From: Blakeslea trispora
Lineage: Eukaryota; Mucoromycota; Mucoromycetes; Mucorales; Choanephoraceae
Reading direction: 5' to 3'
Assembly (NCBI GenBank): GCA_025331445.1
Contig: JAIWNE010000013.1
Location: forward strand, 62,001 to 126,000
DNA: 64,000 nt
Shown here one piece after another: positions 1 through 11,058 of the stretch. Each line of letters opens with the position of its first letter. Within the stretch, counting starts at the first letter, position 1. The position numbers and the translations under genes were made by a program. Under the pieces are notes generated by a model that was not told the DNA's origin, ran no database searches, and was given only the letters and a program-made list of their open reading frames with translations.

Positions 1-795
1 GGCTGGTATGAGCCTCAATGGTCATACTGGTCAAAAGACTCGATTCTCTAGCACTGCACTTATTGTGGATCAAGTTGGACAAAGTTTGGTTACCTTAAAG
101 AACCGCAACAACGAACAATATCTGTTTACATACCCCTCTATCACTGTGAACGGTATTTGGTATGCAGGTAACATCACTTCAAGATAAACAAGAAAAGAAT
201 ATGAGACTGACTAACAATTCTTTTTTTTTTAGCTCCCTATGTTGAATTATTAGGCTCATCTTTTATTCAATCATCCACTGGTCTTTACTGCTCCATTGAA
301 TACTCATCACGTGGTTGGATTAGCGGTACAAGAAATTACTTCAAATGTTATATCCGCCGCAACAGTGGTGGTAGCTCAAAGGAATATATTTGTAAGATTG
401 AGGGACAATGGAGTGGCAAATCAACCATCACAAAATACGGTAGTAAGACAGCTGAGCCCTTCTTGGATGTGACTGAATTGACACCTGCTCCTATGCATGT
501 AAAGGACATTGAAGAACAGGATGAGATGGAAAGTCGCCGTATCTGGCAAAAGGTATCTGAAGCCATTCGTGCCAACGATACCAATTTGGCTGGTGTTGAG
601 AAGGCCAAGATTGAAAACCAAAAGAGAGAAGAAAAGGCAGCTCGTCAAGCTGCTGGTACAGAATGGGAACCTAAATACTTTCATTGGGTTCAGGAAGAAC
701 CTACTGTCTCTGCTCTTCAACGCATGTTAACCTCTACTGTCAAGAGCAAATATACACCTGCTACGAATGGTAACTGGGTTTATAAACAAGATTAG
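1..795 (+). CDS. Oxysterol-binding protein-related (Osh-type) lipid transfer protein, C-terminal part
   Basis: This is the 3' end of a gene that begins outside the window. Reading starts at base 2. An intron at 168-232 (GTAACA...TTTTAG) splices so that the reading runs GIWYA-APYVELLGSS, and the frame ends with TAG at 795. The encoded piece carries the second half of the OSBP-related domain: the beta-barrel strands GQSLVTL and APYVELLG, the GLYCSIEYS segment, the KIEGQWSGK strand, and the helical end with EPKYFHW. The family signature EQVSHHPP would lie upstream and is not visible. ORPs move sterols or PI4P between membranes at contact sites. Any N-terminal PH, ankyrin or FFAT region cannot be judged. 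The family assignment is firm; the subfamily is not. Confidence 0.9.
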
Positions 796-1327
796 ACTGT
801 CATAACATATCCATAGCATTTCCTTCTTTTCCTCTCTTTTTTATTTTTAAAAGAAAATTACCTAGTTTAATAAAGAAAAAAAAAAGCCTACCATTTAAAT
901 AAATTGTACTTGTACACAACAGAAATCAATAGAGACTGCAATGAGTTAAATATTTCATTAGACACTTTGTTATTATTATTATTATTTTTAAAGAGGAGTT
1001 TATTCTACAAGTTGCTGCATAAAAATAAATAAATTGAGCCATTTGAATAGAAAAATAAAAAATAAAAATTGAGCCATTTGTATAAACTATGAAAGCAAAG
1101 TTATATTCTTTTGAAAAGAAATACAATTTAAACAAACAAACAAAAAAAAAAAGGGGCAAAGAAACCATACAAAAGTTTTTTTTTTAATATAAAAAATTAT
1201 AAGAAAAAAAAAAAAAGTTGTAAATATCACTGTTCTGATCACAAACAGTAAATTCCAAAAAAACTATGACATATGAAATTAATTTTGTAATTTTTTTTTT
1301 CGGTATTTCTTTCTCCTAAAAGGCTAT
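796..1327. other. Intergenic, AT-rich
   Basis: About 530 bp of A/T-rich sequence with many A- and T-runs lies between the OSBP-related stop and the next gene. It should contain the 3' UTR of the first gene and the promoter of the second. I see no coding relic or structured repeat. Confidence 0.6.
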
Positions 1328-2347
1328 ATGCGATTACAACAGCAACACTCTTCTTTAGGCATAAGCCAAGCACTTGAAGAAGAAGTTAGAAAACTAGAGG
1401 AAGAACAGAAAAACAAAAAGGGCAACCGCAACAGTCAGATCTTTAGAAGTGACTTGACTGATGCCATGTTCAAAGTACCTTCTCAAGAGTCTAGTTTTTT
1501 TACTTGGTCAAGGTTTTACATTTCACTTTATTACAACAAGGTAAAAAAAAAAAGAAAAACTCGTTTGGCCCTGTCTTTTAAGAGAAACTTATTGCTTTAT
1601 TAGTTGGCCGTTAACATGTTTGGTTTCTTAACAGGATGGTCATGGTATAACAGGTAAATCACGTGCGATAAATGGGTAAATAAAACAGTGTAGCTTATTA
1701 TTATTATTATTATTAGGATAGATGATCATCTCATTTTGGGTGCATTACCTACACCTTCTCAAGTCAAAAAGCTAAGGCGTCAAGAAAATGTAGACACTGT
1801 CATAAATTTATGTGCAGAATTTCCTGGGTACAAAAAGCTCTATAAAGAATTAGACATTCAACAGATTCGACTAGGAATACCAGATTATTCCATACCACCT
1901 ATCGATTCTATACAACGTATTATTCAAGAGATTGATTATAGGAAACAACAAAATCCAAAAGGTACAATCTACCTTCACTGTAAAGGTAAGCAATATATAT
2001 ATAAAAGGGGGTTTTGTGGCCTGTCTTAACTATTGTTTTTTATATATATAAAGCTGGCAGAGGTAGAAGTGCTATTATTGCTGTATGTTATCTTTTGAGA
2101 ACTTATAAACTAGATCTGGTTACATGTCAAAAATTCATTTTGGAGAAGCGCACACAGGTAAGAAAAAAAAAAAAGAAGAAATGATGGTATTATTTAGCAT
2201 TGTATTCATACTTTATACCAGGTAGATAAAGATTTATGTCAGGCAGATCAAGTACGACTATTCTATAAAAACATCTTGTTAGACATTGAATCAAAAAGAC
2301 TGAGTAGAGCGAGTATTGTAAATCTTAATAAAGAGCTTATTCAATGA
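1328..2347 (+). CDS. PTPMT1-like dual-specificity phosphatase (probable phosphatidylglycerophosphate phosphatase)
   Basis: My model joins five exons, 1328-1540, 1635-1653, 1722-1985, 2054-2157 and 2222-2347, giving 241 codons plus stop. The diagnostic P-loop HCKAGRGRS is split by the intron at 1986-2053; it is a CX5R motif with the catalytic Cys in HCK and the Arg in GRS. The ITDDHLILGALP stretch before the domain is typical of PTPMT1 proteins, which dephosphorylate phosphatidylglycerophosphate in mitochondria during cardiolipin synthesis. The second exon is only 19 nt; it is needed to bring FYISLYYNK into frame with ITDDHLILG. The N-terminal 70 residues are charged and poorly conserved, so the start at 1328 is the weakest part. 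Another DSP function cannot be excluded. Confidence 0.8.
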
Positions 2348-2960
2348 GACTGGTATACTTTGTACTATACCAATCAATACCCTAAAACCCTACATTTATG
2401 TAATAGAGGAGGAGGAGGTAAAAAAGAGTTGCTATGAATGATTTACTTCAAGAAGTCGTTTATGCAACTCAGAAATTTAATCCAATCATATTCATAGTAT
2501 TATGTGAGAATATATAGCGCAGTAATAAGAGAAAAAAAAAAAGAAGGTCCAGCTATTTTTTTTTCTTGGAGGCAGTTTGTACAGACATATTCTTGTTTAT
2601 GATAAAAAGAAAGAAGGAGGGGATGGAAAGCTCAGTTCATATGGGGTTATCAAGGTATTTGTTAAAGACGTAAAAAGAAAGGTACAAAATTATAAAAGTT
2701 AAAATTTGATAGCCATATGTTTTTCTCTCAATTCGAAATATTGAGCCAAATTCAGTCTACAAAAAAAAAAAAGTACAAGATACATAGGAGCAAGCATATT
2801 CGAAGCAGATTTCATATACTCGGATAGTTTCGTCTTCTTGACATAAAAAAAAAGTCATCCATCATACACTTGGGATTTTCGGAGCATGAATGCTAGACAA
2901 TAATGGTACCTTTTTTTTTTTTTAGCTTTTCTTCTTTCTTTCCTCTCTTTTTTTTTAATT
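2348..2960. other. Intergenic, promoter region of the GH5 gene
   Basis: About 610 bp with no supported gene. It is A-rich at first and has pyrimidine-rich tracts (T/C runs at 2911-2956) just before the next ATG, as upstream of many genes in this window. No other structure seen. Confidence 0.5.
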
Positions 2961-5432
2961 ATGCACTCTCAAGACAAGTCATCCAACCAAGGAGCTCAAG
3001 ATTTGAGCTTTTATGTTCGACATGAAGGTTCCTCATTCAAGGATCCTTATGGAAGATCTCTTTTGATGAGAGGCATCAATGTCTGTGGTTCATCCAAACT
3101 ACCTACAAAACCTTACCCGGGCTCCACTCATCTATACGATGAAAAACTCTTTTGGGATCATCGCAACGTGAGTTTCGTAGGTCGGCCTTTCCCCCTCGAA
3201 GAAGCAGACGAGCATTTCAGTCGACTTCGTGCTTGGGGTTTGACTTTGATTCGTCTGTTGGTGCCTTGGGAAAGTCTGGAGCATACTGGGCCTGGTGAAT
3301 ATGATGAAGAATACATTGATTATTTACGTGAATTAATCAAAAAGATGCCTCTTTATGGACTCAAATGTGTGATTGATCCTCATCAAGATACAGTAAGTCT
3401 ATTTTATCAAGTAAAATTGGATGATGTTCTTACAAGAAGTAAAAGTGGTCTCGGTTTTCAGGTGGTTCAGGTGCACCTGGTTGGACATTTGAAGTGGCTG
3501 GTATGAACATGAAGAATTTCAAGGAAACAGGAGCTGCCTATGTACATAACACAAATGCTGTTCCCGGAGATCCTTTACCTATGGTAAGATATACATGTCT
3601 TATGTGCTCACAAGCAACTTATACTTTAAATCTAGGTATGGCCTACCAACTATACTAAACTTGCATCCTGTACCATGTTTACTCTGTTTTTTGGTGGTGA
3701 TGTATTTGCGCCCAAACGAACTTTCGAAGGCAAGTCAGTTCAACAGTTCTTGAATGACTGCTTCATCCATTGTTATCAGCATTTGGCCACTCGTCTGGTA
3801 GATTTGGAGGCTATTTTGGGCTTTGAGTTTATGAATGAGCCACATCCTGGTTATATTGGCTTGCCTCATCTAGACAGTTTTGATCCCATTACCAATCTGA
3901 TCTTTGGAGATTCACCTACTCCCTTACAATCCTTTGCTCTTGGAGACCGTATCCCTCAACGTGTAGGTGTTCATATCAAATCATGGCCTTTTCCCACCAA
4001 GAAATCACACGAACGTATCATCAATCCTCGTCGTCTCTCTGCCTGGACTGGGGAATGTGTTTGGAAAGAACATGGTGTTTGGAAGCCAGATGATGTGACG
4101 GGAGATCCTGTTCTTGTTGACTCACAGTATTTTTCAAAGCATCCATCGACTGGTCAAAAGATTTCCTTTTATGATGACTTTTATAAGCCACTTGTGAATC
4201 GTTATGTCAAGGTGATACAAGCTGTCAAGCCAGATTGGTATTGTCTTGTTGAACCTTTAGCGAATGAGGTATTGTTCTATAGTCAGACAGAGGCAGAGCG
4301 AAACTTATTTATCTGTTTTTGATAGAGAGCACCTGTCTATACAGAAAATGATCACCATGACCATGTTGTCTTTTCACCTCATTGGTATGATCTGAACTGT
4401 GTATTCTATAAGAAATTTGATGGTAGAATGACACATGACGTACAATCACTTCAACGGGTAAGTCTTTCTTGCTTATGTTCTTTTTTGTTGTTGTTGTTGT
4501 CTTTGTTTATACTAAGCGAGGGAGCTATTGACATTAGGGAGGCAATGTCCTTAGTGCTACTTATTTCGGTAGAAAAGGAGCCAAAAAGAATTATGCCAAG
4601 CAGATAAAGAACATCAAGGAAGATGGGCTTCGAGATATGGGTGAAAAACCTTGTATCTTGGGTGAAGTGGGCATTCCTATGGATTTGAATAACAGAATAG
4701 CCTTTGCTGATGATGATTATTCGAATCATATTCATTTCCTGGATGCCATTATCTATGCACTTGAAACAAACTTGATCAACTTTACGCAAGTAGAAATACC
4801 TCCTCACTCTAAATACAGATAAAACTAACAGCATGTCATCATTAGCTTGTGGAATTATGATGTGTGTAATGACCATATTTATGGTGATCATTGGAATGGA
4901 GAAAACTTCTCCATCTATTCAGTCAAAAAGCAACGAGAAGATTACAAGGAACATGATGATGGCAACAGTAAACTATCAAGAAAACATCTGTATGATGGAG
5001 GCAGAGTACTTGAAGCTGTTTTGGTAAATTAAGGAAAATGTCCATGTCATGTTGATACTAAACTATTTCTAATGATAGAGACCTTATGCCTCTAAAGTGG
5101 CTGGTACACCTATCAGTTCAGAATTTGATTTGGATTTACTTTGTTACACTTTCTCTTTTATGCCTTTCACTGCTCAAGAGCGTCAGATTCAAAAAGAAAA
5201 ACTCGGTTACCAAGCTTTGGACAGTATGGCCTATGTGACTGAGATTTTCGTACCATTTTATCATTTTGGTGGTAAGGAATTGAAGGTTGAGGCTACAGCA
5301 GGCGATTGTGTCTATGATGAGGATAAGCAGACCTTGTATCATACCTGTCATGATCAAATGAATACAGAGGTGACAATCACTTTAAGTACCTTGAACCCTC
5401 TGTTACCACAATCCTATTGTTCTATCATGTAA
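2961..5432 (+). CDS. GH5 glycosidase, ergosteryl-beta-glucosidase / endoglycoceramidase-related (EGCrP2/Sgl1-like)
   Basis: Seven exons (2961-3392, 3446-3583, 3636-4268, 4326-4457, 4538-4785, 4846-5023, 5079-5432) encode 704 residues. The N-terminal part has GINVCGSSK, RLLVPWESLE and IDPHQD, all typical of the GH5 barrel of this group. The acid/base Glu lies in GFEFMNEPHPG and the nucleophile Glu in LGEVGIP; both are present, so the enzyme should be active. The conserved LWNYDVCNDHIYGDHWNGE block precedes a C-terminal beta domain. Characterised fungal relatives hydrolyse glucosylceramide or ergosteryl glucoside inside the cell. There is no signal peptide, consistent with a cytosolic or vacuolar role. 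The fifth intron (4786-4845) has a GC donor. The precise substrate is inferred from family resemblance. Confidence 0.88.
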
Positions 5433-5775
5433 TCATATATATCCCCTTTTCTTTTTATACATGTATAATAATAACCAAGAAAAAAAACAAAAAATAAAAA
5501 AAATAGTGTTGTATTATAGCTGTATGTTATTTATAAGGGTAATTCTAAAAAAAAAGACATATATATATATATATGGTGCGTAAAAATGTATGTGCATAAC
5601 AAGAATAGGATTAAAAAAAAAAAAGAGAGAGAGAGATATGTATACTATGTGACAAGGTTTGAAACAATTAAAGAAAAAAAGGCTTTTTGTACAGTCATTT
5701 CAAAATGAAATTATATAGAAAAAATATGATACACACAACACTTTCAAAGTAATTGGGCACATGAAAGAAGGAGAC
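5433..5775. other. Convergent 3' intergenic region
   Basis: About 340 bp between two convergent stop codons. It contains a short (AT)n run near 5562-5574 and a GA run near 5624-5636. It probably holds both 3' UTRs. No gene seen. Confidence 0.5.
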
Positions 5776-8349
5776 TTATTTGGCGCCGGATCTAGGTCTT
5801 TGACTGGCAGTGGACTTTCCTTCTGGTGAAGGTTGTGGTGGTATGCTATTGGGTGACTTGACTTGATCGTCAGTAGAAGATCTTTTGCAATCAGATTCTT
5901 GGGCTTTTTTAGATGATTCCCAAATATCGATATTTTCATAAATATAGTCCACAGTAAATTGCATGTCTTTAGATAAGGTAAGTATGTTTTGTTCCTTTAA
6001 TTCTTGCTTGTATGGTATACACATCTATTGAAACACTTACCAGAAGTCACACTACTGACAGCTTCAAACAACTTTAATGCAACAAACCGTTTAAAAGACA
6101 GTTGAAAGTCAGCTAACGGTATTTTGCCTCTTTCGTTAATAGGAATCACAGGTATACCCAATTCCTTCTCTAGATCGCCTTGTTCTGAAAACTCCTCAGA
6201 AAGAATCATGGCCCATTTCTTGGCCAGTTCAAAAGGACGCGCCTATAAGATCATGATGATGATTAGAAAAAAAAAGGAAATTGTTTGTTTTTTTTTCTGT
6301 ATCACTTACACAATTACTGATATCAGCACATTTAATAAGAGCACTACAGAGTAAGATCTTTTCTCTTTCACGACTGACTGGATCATCAAAATCAATCTCA
6401 CCGGCCTTCAATCGGTTGCCTTGGTCTTGAATTTTAGCTACGTAATCATCATGCATGCTCATGTCTGTTGCCAGGATACTGTTGACAACAATCTTTCGAA
6501 AATCTGTTATTAAATCATGATTAGAAAAGAATTGTGGTAAATATCATCATCCATCTTAGAAAACTCACTAGCATATTCTGGGTTAGATTGAAGATCTGTC
6601 AGCTGACCAAAGCAATGAGCCTTTAACAAATGAAAGAAAGCCATTGTATGAAAACTTTCCAAGACTGATTTATCATTATAGATGATAGCTAAAGGAGTTG
6701 CAGTAGAAATCTTTTTTTTTTTGGTTTGTTAGTGAAATTCAAAATACAAAACAATAGGTTTTTGTTTACCATAAAATTATTATTTACACCAGGATGACCT
6801 ACATCATGACCAATGCTGGCCATTAACAAGGCAAACATATCCAATGGTTCAAGCAACTGCTTTACTTTGGCATTCATTTCCCTTTCCTTTTCGTCTTGAG
6901 TAGGATGCTTGTAATAGACAAATGCTTCTGGACACATAGGCTCAAGGCAACCTATGTGACACAGGAAATAATAGTTTGCCTGCAATACATCTACAGCATG
7001 CCGAAAATTATGGTATGGATTCTGGTTATGATATGAATTGCAAATGTCAAATATAAAGTGATACAGATCATCTAGACGATTCATTGTGATGTTAGTAAGT
7101 AAGAGGTCAAGGCGTCCACGTGTGCCTTGTACTACTTTACCATCAGAAACACGGAGAGATTCAAGCTGATCAAAAGTGGAAAGTACTTGATTTAGAATCA
7201 TAAAAGCAACTTGAACTAATTCCTTATTTTCTAATTCGAGTGGTAAAAAGTTCCAGTTACAGATCTGTGTTCTCAAGTAATTCTTTCGGTCTCTAATACA
7301 CTAAAAGTCAATAAACAAACAAAATGATTTAAATGGCTACATTACTCTAACATGGACGCCATGGATGATCTTCTTAGGCAAGGCCTTGGGGTATAATAAT
7401 CCACAACAAGTTTGGATAGCCTATATACATTGTTTAATTTCATGACCAAATGAATCATCATCTAGACCACTTTACCAATGCTCTTGATAAAACACACCTT
7501 TAAGACGTTCTTTGAATTTTTCCCAAACTCTACCTCCAGTAGACAGAAGATCACAGTGATTCTGTTTACGGTTAAGAATATGATTGGATGCCTCTGTTAA
7601 CTGAGTCAAGCCATCTATCTGTCTATCCCTCTTTTGAATATGATATTTTGTCACATTCTAATATCGTTATTAATATACAAAAAAAAAAGGGGATTTTCAT
7701 GTTTTAGAGAAAAAGCTTAATTTTTCTTACCAGAAATAAAGTTTTTATGACATCTTTCGACATTGGTTTCAATACAAAATCAGCAGCACCTTCTTGAATA
7801 CATTTCACCATATAACTTGGAGAATCATGATAGGAACACACTATCATAGACACATATGTGTATCATTTACTATAGGGATATTCCTTATTCTTTCTTACCT
7901 ATCGGAACTACATTGGCAACTAACCCTTCTCGTAAAAGTCGAACGACATTCAACAAAAGATCTGGACACTCATCCCAACTGCTCATGTGGCATGACTCTA
8001 CGTCAATCAGCAAAAGAGTAGAAGTCGTCTCATTGTGTTGTTGACGTTTAAGTTCTGCTATCACCTCTGCCTTTCTTGACTTTACAATCACTATAAAGAA
8101 AATTAAAATTTAAAAAAAAAAAAAAGAGCCGAAAAAATTAAAGTGTTTCATACCATCCGAATAAACAGAACGGAGAAGCTCCAAAGCTGGTTCTAAAGCT
8201 TTACTGGATTCATGAAAAACAACAACCGAGCAGTTTTTTGGATTCAAACGCTTCATGGACGCTTTTTGTTCAGATAAATTGTTTGTTGAGCAAAAAAAGT
8301 AAGAAAGAAGATTGGCTATAAAGGACCAAAGGAATGAAAAAACAGACAT
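5776..8349 (-). CDS. 3',5'-cyclic nucleotide phosphodiesterase with an N-terminal receiver-like domain
   Basis: The multi-exon gene reads from ATG 8349 down to the TAA at 5776-5778. Residues about 38-165 look like a response-regulator receiver domain. Strand 1 is SVVVFHES, where receivers normally have two acidic residues. LLLIDVESC carries the phospho-acceptor-type Asp (about residue 95), CSYHDS supplies the Ser/Thr site, and GAADFVLKPMS the conserved Lys. The C-terminal half is a class I PDE catalytic domain with YHNFRHAVDVLQ (metal/substrate His), SIGHDVGHPGVNN (HD metal motif) and ALIKCADISN. The enzyme should hydrolyse cAMP (or cGMP) in the cytosol. The order receiver then PDE resembles Dictyostelium RegA, and PDE8 also has a REC-like region. 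The splice near 7500 is unresolved: frame continuity needs a weak GTGTTT donor. The start could also be the Met at residue 32. The last 45 residues are low-complexity. Confidence 0.85.
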
Positions 8350-9191
8350 TAAGAACTCTCTTTAAAGGGCATTATTTACTTGTACAGAGATGTATTGGTT
8401 GTTGGCTTGACTTACATTTTCACAATTTAGTTAATTATCTTGATTGTGTATTTTCTGTATAGAAGCAAAGAAAAAAAGAAAGAAAGAAAGAAAGAAAGAG
8501 AGAAAAAGAGAGACAAAAGAAACAAAAGAAACCTTATTCTTTTTTAACCCAAAACCCAAAAAAAAATATCACACAAGAACTCATTTACCACGTAATATAC
8601 GGGCTACGCTGATTGGTTCTATTGTTACTGTCAAGGCATCCCACTTTATTTGTTATACTTTTTTTTTTTAATTCTTATTTTCTAGGCCTTTTAAGAGACA
8701 AGCTAACATTGATCGCTGTTATTACCCAAGACAATGGGCATACAAAATCCGAAGTTTCACATTTTGTTCAAAATAAGCTTAGCCTTATAGTATTTTCGGA
8801 AAGTAATTCGTGCACTAATAATTTTTCGTTTCGTACAAAAAAAAACACATGCGGACTTGGAAACCAATTTCAAGCAGAAAAATAAAAGTGTAAGGCAGAA
8901 AAAAATTCATGCAAGGTGCGCCACGAAAAGAAAAGGGTTCATTAAATTGGTTCAAACATAGATATAGAATGTCTACAGAAAAAAGCCTTCCTTAAGTCAA
9001 CCAAGAGGACTTTAATGCAGACATCTTTAATTGTATTTGATCTATAGTCAATGCAGTCCATGATTGGACAGAAATCACAATCATATTCTTTTGATAAAGT
9101 AAACGACTAAAAGCAGCTTGAATCTACAGATTGTGTTGAAGCTATCTTCTGTCACAGATAGCTTGAATAGAGGTGAGGTATAGGAATTGCA
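8350..9191. other. Intergenic upstream of the PDE gene
   Basis: About 840 bp. It includes a GAAA-rich simple repeat (8467-8525) and several A- or T-runs. No protein resemblance was recognised in any frame. Confidence 0.5.
8467..8525. repeat. (GAAA)n-rich simple repeat
   Basis: A purine-only run built mostly of GAAA units with GAGA and ACAAAAGAA interruptions. It is an ordinary microsatellite just upstream of the PDE gene. Confidence 0.8.
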
Positions 9192-9624
9192 ATGAAGGAG
9201 AGTTGTCTTCAGAAAGGCTTGTTACGCGATATACTTACAGTTACAATCAAAATTTCTGTCATACACAACCTCTTTGTTTATGACTATAAATTGCCTGATT
9301 TCAAGACAACACTGTATCCTCGTAGCATACGTGGTCGCGATAGTATGCTACAAAGTGTGCTATTGTGGAAAGGTGGGCATAACCGTTGCTGGCTGAGCAA
9401 AGGCTAGAGCACTATCTCTAGCTGGAGTGGTCAACACTTTTCCGCAGGCCTAGGAACATTCAGTTATGGCGCTGACCGTTCGAAGCAGTTGTACTATATA
9501 GTCCAAGTATTCTATTTGACTATCAAAGATATTGCTTGTGTCTTTTATACAGAATCGTTCAATTTAGCCAATTGTTTAATTAAAAAGAACACTTCTACAT
9601 TTTGTAGAGTAAATCGCACATGTC
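9192..9624 (+). pseudogene. Broken open frame of unknown origin
   Basis: A plus-strand frame starting at ATG 9192 runs 71 codons to a TAG at 9405. The same frame then stays open to a stop near 9622, so one stop interrupts about 140 codons. The content includes YPRSIRGRDSMLQ and SWSGQHFSAGLGTF. I do not recognise it. It lies next to a zinc-knuckle relic on the other strand, so it may be retroelement debris, or it may be chance in a gene-poor stretch. Confidence 0.2.
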
Positions 9625-9850
9625 ATTCTGCATAGATCTACTTTCTTCAATGCTAGCTATTCTTTGGCGTCTATTAAGATCAATGTCGAGTCCGTTTTTC
9701 TGAGGTACATCCCTACTAGGACAGCTGGCTGCCATGTGTCCAGCAACTTTACAAATCCAACACGTCGGTTTCTCTTTTCTGGCAATTCACTACTGTATGC
9801 CTCTCTTACATGACAGCATTTACAATAACGAGGCTATCTGCTTTTAAACT
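9620..9850 (-). pseudogene. Retroelement gag/ORF1-like zinc-knuckle relic
   Basis: On the minus strand, bases 9762-9721 encode CWICKVAGHMAASC, a CX2CX4HX4C zinc knuckle of the type found in retrotransposon Gag or LINE ORF1 proteins. It is followed by a charged tail. About 60 bases upstream another frame reads RYCKCCHVRE, which looks like the start of a preceding knuckle that has been shifted out of frame and interrupted by a stop. No ATG, no long frame and no reverse transcriptase remain nearby, so this is a decayed fragment. Plain cellular zinc-knuckle proteins are an alternative source. Confidence 0.5.
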
Positions 9851-11058
9851 GCATTGGAACTTATATCCTGATGCTCTTGCCATGGGGATAACATGCGTCA
9901 AAGCAGGGGGGGGGGGATAAAGTAGGAATCTTTAGCCTTCTAAACGTAAAGAACAGCAAAATCCGTACAGATGTAGGTCTTTGTTTCTCAAAATTAGCTT
10001 CCAAGTCCGCACGAATTTTATTATATTATTATGTAAAAATGATCAAAATTTTACGCATAATTGGGTTTTAAAAGGTAGAAAATAATAAAAGTCAGTTTCA
10101 TGCAAATGAAACAGCCAGCCATACTAGGAACGCAAACAAGAAATAAGAGCCATTAGAAAGTTATTTATTCATTCATAGCTTGAAACACTTTTTGTCAAGT
10201 TCACACCAACCTTTTTCTAAATAGACTTTATTAAGAATGGCTCGTTTTAGTGATTTTCTTATCTCTAGGCTACAAATAAATACGTCATAAAGATCATCTT
10301 TCGGATTTCTATTCTTTCTGTTCACTCAAATTAAGACTTCAAGTTAGTTTATAGTTTTCCCATTTTTTTTTGCTTGAGAGAAAACAAATCTCGTATTAAA
10401 TAAGATTGCACAACTGTTGTGCGAGTGAAAAAAAAAAAGCAAGAATCCTCTTAACTTTTTTTTTAAAGATGACTTGGAGTGATTCATGCTATAAACATAT
10501 ATCCTTTAAGAAAAGATTACTATCATCTAGGTGCTTTTTTTCTCAAGAGAAGAAGCAATATTGAATTTTGCCACTCAAGCAAACAATGAAAATATGCAAG
10601 TTAACAATGATTTATTTGCTGCTTTTATTATAATTGGATTTCAAAGTTTAAACTTTGTATAGTAGCACTTTTGAACACCAGTTACTGCTTGGCGTGAATG
10701 GTGCTGCTTACAATTGACACCTATTCTGTCCCCCTGTTTAACCACTAGGCTCCTCAGTACTTTCGGCTCGATGCGCTTGCTATACGAATAATGTTTCTAT
10801 TGATACTAAAAAAAAACATTTTTTTTTTGAAATTCAATTGCTATGAAGACCGTTTGTTGTAGTGATTACCATAAAAGTAAGTTTTTTTAAGGGCCCTAAT
10901 TTGAGGTCATATTTTTATTAAATATGTTTATCTACAATATAAAAAAAAAGTTCGGTTTGATGGCTATTCATCTCTCTCTTTTTGAAAGAGACAAAAGAGT
11001 GAATTCCCTAAAGAAAAAGGTATATGGGTTTATTATCGTTATTTTTTTTTTCATGGTC
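9851..11058. other. Gene-poor intergenic region
   Basis: About 1.2 kb of AT-rich sequence including a G10 run near 9906-9915 and scattered homopolymers. I see no gene, RNA or repeat structure that can be supported. Confidence 0.5.

Noticed and set aside
10690..10770. tRNA-like A-box (GCCTAGTGGTTAA on the minus strand)
   Set aside because: No cloverleaf and no B box within 100 bp; probably chance or a very old tRNA-derived repeat.
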